Source of the DNA: Desulfobacterales bacterium
Lineage (GTDB): Bacteria; Desulfobacterota; Desulfobacteria; Desulfobacterales; JAFDCJ01
Assembly: GCA_020345785.1 (NCBI GenBank)
Contig: CP070771.1
Location: forward strand, 958,746 to 967,547
Direction: 5' to 3'
Length of the DNA: 8,802 bases
Position 1 is the stretch's first letter. Each line of letters begins with the position of its first letter. The position numbers and the translations under genes are program-made. Under the pieces are notes generated by a model. That model worked only from the letters and a program-made list of their open reading frames with translations, was not told where the DNA came from and did no database searches. Of the stretch, positions 7,124-8,802 are shown one piece after another.

Positions 7124-7334
7124 TACGGCCCGAAAACAGGTTCAGCCGCAAAGAGCCCGCCATGATCCGCAAAACAGGGAGATCGATTATTTTCTGAAAC
7201 ACAGTTCAAATCTGCCTCATATGAAATAATTTTCAGTTCGGCACTGTAGCCATCTTTGCTGGCACGGAAATAACTGTAAGTTAAACGGCCATAGTAACTA
7301 TCGCTCCGCCTGCCCCATTTGGGGTTATACCGTC

Positions 7335-7901
7335 ATGATATCAAAGCCAACAGCAACGATCCCGGGTCCCGACAACAGATCCGCCCCCGGCGGAACAACC
7401 CACAACGGACAAGCCGAAGGCTTCACCCTGATCGAGCTGGTTGTTGTCATCGCTCTGCTAGGCTTGATGCTTTTCTTCTCCCTTCCTCGACTGCAAAATA
7501 ACCCATTCCTCGATGACGGCAAAAAAAGCTCCCGCTGGCTGATCGGCAAAATTCAATCTCTTAAGGAGAGCGCCATCCGGGATCAAAAGCGGTATACCTT
7601 ACATTTTGATCTGGATAGCGGGTTGGTCTGGGAAACCAATGAGTCGATGTCCCCGGAGGATATCGAGAACGCTGTTTTAAACAGCTATGCATTGCCCGGC
7701 GATCTTCGAATCATCGATATCGAGTATCCGACCAAGGGCAAAGTTTATTCCGGCCAGGCGGAAATAGCCTTTTACAAGGCGGGACATACGGATAAAGCCT
7801 TGGTTCATATGCAGGACGGTGATACGTATTTGAGTTTTTTGATAGAGCCTTTTCTTCCCAAAGTTCAGTTTTTTGAAAAATACGCGAATTTTGAGGACTG
7901 A
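7335..7901 (+). CDS. gspH: Type II secretion system minor pseudopilin GspH-like protein
   Basis: A 188-aa prepilin. Minor pseudopilin GspH joins the pseudopilus near its tip complex. Seen: cleavage site Gly29 followed by FTLIE with Glu34 at +5, and a hydrophobic helix 30-52 (VVVIALLGLMLFFSLPRL). A beta-rich periplasmic domain with diverged sequence follows, as is usual for GspH. The assignment rests on the prepilin N-terminus and its place between gspG and gspI. The 29-residue leader is long compared with the 11 residues of GspG, is rich in Pro, Gly and Thr, and contains no alternative ATG, GTG or TTG start closer to the cleavage site. The ribosome binding site is weak (GGGG about 10 nt upstream). 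Diverged GspH proteins are often annotated only as a prepilin N-terminal methylation domain protein. Confidence 0.85.
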   Translation: MISKPTATIPGPDNRSAPGGTTHNGQAEGFTLIELVVVIALLGLMLFFSLPRLQNNPFLDDGKKSSRWLIGKIQSLKESAIRDQKRYTLHFDLDSGLVWETNESMSPEDIENAVLNSYALPGDLRIIDIEYPTKGKVYSGQAEIAFYKAGHTDKALVHMQDGDTYLSFLIEPFLPKVQFFEKYANFED

Positions 7902-7917
7902 TGCAGGGAACTCAATA

Positions 7918-7934
7918 CTGGATGCCGGATGCTG
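7918..7934 (-). repeat. Short inverted copy of the gspI heptamer repeat
   Basis: CTGGATGCCGGATGCTG is about two and a half units of the ATCCRGY heptamer in opposite orientation. Bases 7918-7930 are an exact reverse complement of 8187-8199. Bases 7920-7934 pair with 8162-8176 over 15 positions with one G-T wobble. It lies 17 bp after the gspH stop. Confidence 0.65.
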
Positions 7935-8138
7935 ATCGTTCGATTTCGGCAACCGTCCGGAAATAATTAATAAATTCAATATATTATGAGTCAATTAAAT
8001 CTAAACAGACTTGTCATTTATATCACTCAGGTGATAACAAACCAACGGCCAAAGGCAGGGGTCTGGACTCATGGTATCAGCAATCGAAGACCGATGATCA
8101 AATGTTTCCAACCAGGAAACAGTGACCAGCAGCAGGTT

Positions 8139-8591
8139 ATGAGCATCCCGAGACCAGGATCCAGCATCCGGTATCCGGTATCCAGTATCCGGCATCCAGC
8201 AACCAGCAACCAGCAACCAGCGTCCGGCTTCACCCTGCTTGAAGTGCTGATTGCCATGTCCATTATGGCGATCGTGCTGGTCAGCGTTTACAGGATGCAT
8301 TCCCAAACCCTGAACATGACTGCTGCATCCAGATTCTATACCCAGGCGCCCATGCTGGCGCAAAGCAAAATGTCCCAGTTGGAGGCAAATCCATCGGAGG
8401 TGATTGTCGGGGATTCGGGCGATTTCGGCGAACAGTTTCCCGGTTACAGCTGGAGAGTCTCTACGGAGGATGTATCATCGGAAGTCCTGGGGGATACCGC
8501 CGGCGACCTGAAACGAATCGATCTAACGGTGGCCCTTAACGAAAATGAGTACGAGTACAGTGTCAGGGCATATCTATTTGTGAGAGAATAA
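8139..8591 (+). CDS. gspI: Type II secretion system minor pseudopilin GspI
   Basis: A 150-aa prepilin from the ATG at 8139. GspI nucleates the pseudopilus tip with GspJ and GspK. Seen: cleavage Gly30 followed by FTLLE with Glu at +5, the hydrophobic helix VLIAMSIMAIVLVSVYRM, the GspI-typical APMLAQSKMSQLE, and a C-terminal beta domain ending YSVRAYLFVRE. Position after gspH fits. The start is uncertain. No ATG, GTG or TTG exists in frame between 8139 and the cleavage site; ATGs at 8094 and 7986 would give leaders of 45 or 81 residues. None has a good ribosome binding site. 8139 was chosen because its 30-residue leader resembles that of GspH. The leader is made almost wholly of the heptamer array 8145-8228 and reads as a 7-residue peptide repeat (SSIRYPV, SSIRHPA, TSNQQPA). 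Confidence 0.88.
   Translation: MSIPRPGSSIRYPVSSIRHPATSNQQPASGFTLLEVLIAMSIMAIVLVSVYRMHSQTLNMTAASRFYTQAPMLAQSKMSQLEANPSEVIVGDSGDFGEQFPGYSWRVSTEDVSSEVLGDTAGDLKRIDLTVALNENEYEYSVRAYLFVRE
8145..8228 (+). repeat. Heptamer tandem array forming the gspI leader
   Basis: Twelve contiguous 7-bp units. The last ten (8159-8228) follow the consensus RWCCRGY closely, with three consecutive identical AACCAGC units; the first two are more degenerate. Because 7 is not a multiple of 3, three units encode seven residues, giving a heptapeptide repeat. The last three bases of the final unit (GGC, 8226-8228) are the codon of the cleavage glycine, so the array ends exactly at the mature protein. Confidence 0.85.
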
Positions 8592-8595
8592 AATT

Positions 8596-8637
8596 GAATG
8601 TGGAATGGCGAATGCGGAGGGCGGAAAATGAAAATGA
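8596..8637 (+). repeat. Degenerate 7-bp repeat just after gspI
   Basis: About six 7-bp units starting 4 bp after the gspI stop, consensus roughly GAATGNG, most regular in the first three. It leads directly into the 8-bp array. Confidence 0.55.
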
Positions 8638-8639
8638 GA

Positions 8640-8719
8640 GAAGGCGAGAAGGGCGGAAGGTAAGAGGGTGGGAAGGTGAGAGGGTAAGAAGATGAGAAGG
8701 TCAGAATGTGTGAAGCGAG
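8640..8719 (+). repeat. Degenerate 8-bp tandem repeat downstream of gspI
   Basis: Ten contiguous 8-bp units with consensus GAAGGTGA; every unit starts with GA and keeps the 8-base register without a slip. The strand is almost purely purine plus T. Reading frames through it close with stops, so no gspJ start is seen here. The 211 bp from the gspI stop to the window end hold only this and the flanking repeats. Confidence 0.8.
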
Positions 8720-8764
8720 GTTAATAGGTTTAGAGGGGATCTCTAAGGCAAAAAACGCGACGCA

Positions 8765-8802
8765 CTCAATCAGCCCAATCAACTTAATCAACCTAATCAA
8801 CC
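8765..8802 (+). repeat. 9-bp tandem repeat running off the right edge
   Basis: Four 9-bp units with consensus CYYAATCAA plus the first two bases of a fifth at the window edge. The array may continue, possibly up to or into the expected gspJ start. Confidence 0.7.

Noticed and set aside
8001..8363. 120-codon minus-strand ORF opposite gspI
   Set aside because: It is antisense to the gspI coding region and its heptamer array. The repetitive peptide is a by-product of the array.
8444..8800. 118-codon minus-strand ORF at the right end
   Set aside because: It is the complement of the 7-, 8- and 9-bp repeats and the gspI 3' end. Its repetitive composition follows from the DNA repeats.
8145..8802. 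CRISPR array
   Set aside because: Units of 7-9 bp are contiguous with no spacers, no repeats of 23 bp or more are present, and there are no cas genes.

Overview
The window reads as a bacterial chromosome of moderate GC. The gene content (class III Fe-alcohol dehydrogenase, cation diffusion facilitator, type II secretion genes) and the intergenic regions rich in short degenerate tandem repeats suggest a Desulfobacterota/deltaproteobacterium. That assignment is an inference from style and not a proven placement.

Left part (1-3940), minus strand. Read in transcription order, it holds an iron-containing alcohol dehydrogenase, then a 303-bp non-coding element with terminal inverted repeats (2451-2753, MITE-like). 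A tight three-gene run follows: a GNAT acetyltransferase, dihydrofolate reductase (folA) and a PLP-dependent group II (aromatic-L-amino-acid type) decarboxylase that runs off the left edge. The gaps inside this run are 11 and 12 bp, and the folA ribosome binding site overlaps the acetyltransferase stop codon, so the three are almost certainly co-transcribed.

Middle (3941-5154). A divergent intergenic region carries a good sigma70-like promoter for the dehydrogenase and a weaker one facing the other way. It is followed by a plus-strand cation diffusion facilitator metal transporter.

Right part (5375-8802), plus strand. This is a type II secretion (general secretory pathway) cluster in the canonical order gspF-gspG-gspH-gspI: inner-membrane platform protein, major pseudopilin and two minor pseudopilins. 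gspJ and gspK would be expected beyond the right edge. gspD and gspE do not precede gspF.

The most unusual feature is that every junction downstream of gspG carries a different array of very short degenerate tandem repeats. There are 7-mers between gspG and gspH, 7-mers between gspH and gspI, and 7-mers, 8-mers and 9-mers after gspI. The gspI array is translated. It forms nearly the whole prepilin leader, and its last repeat unit supplies the glycine codon of the prepilin peptidase cleavage site, so it stops exactly where the mature protein begins.
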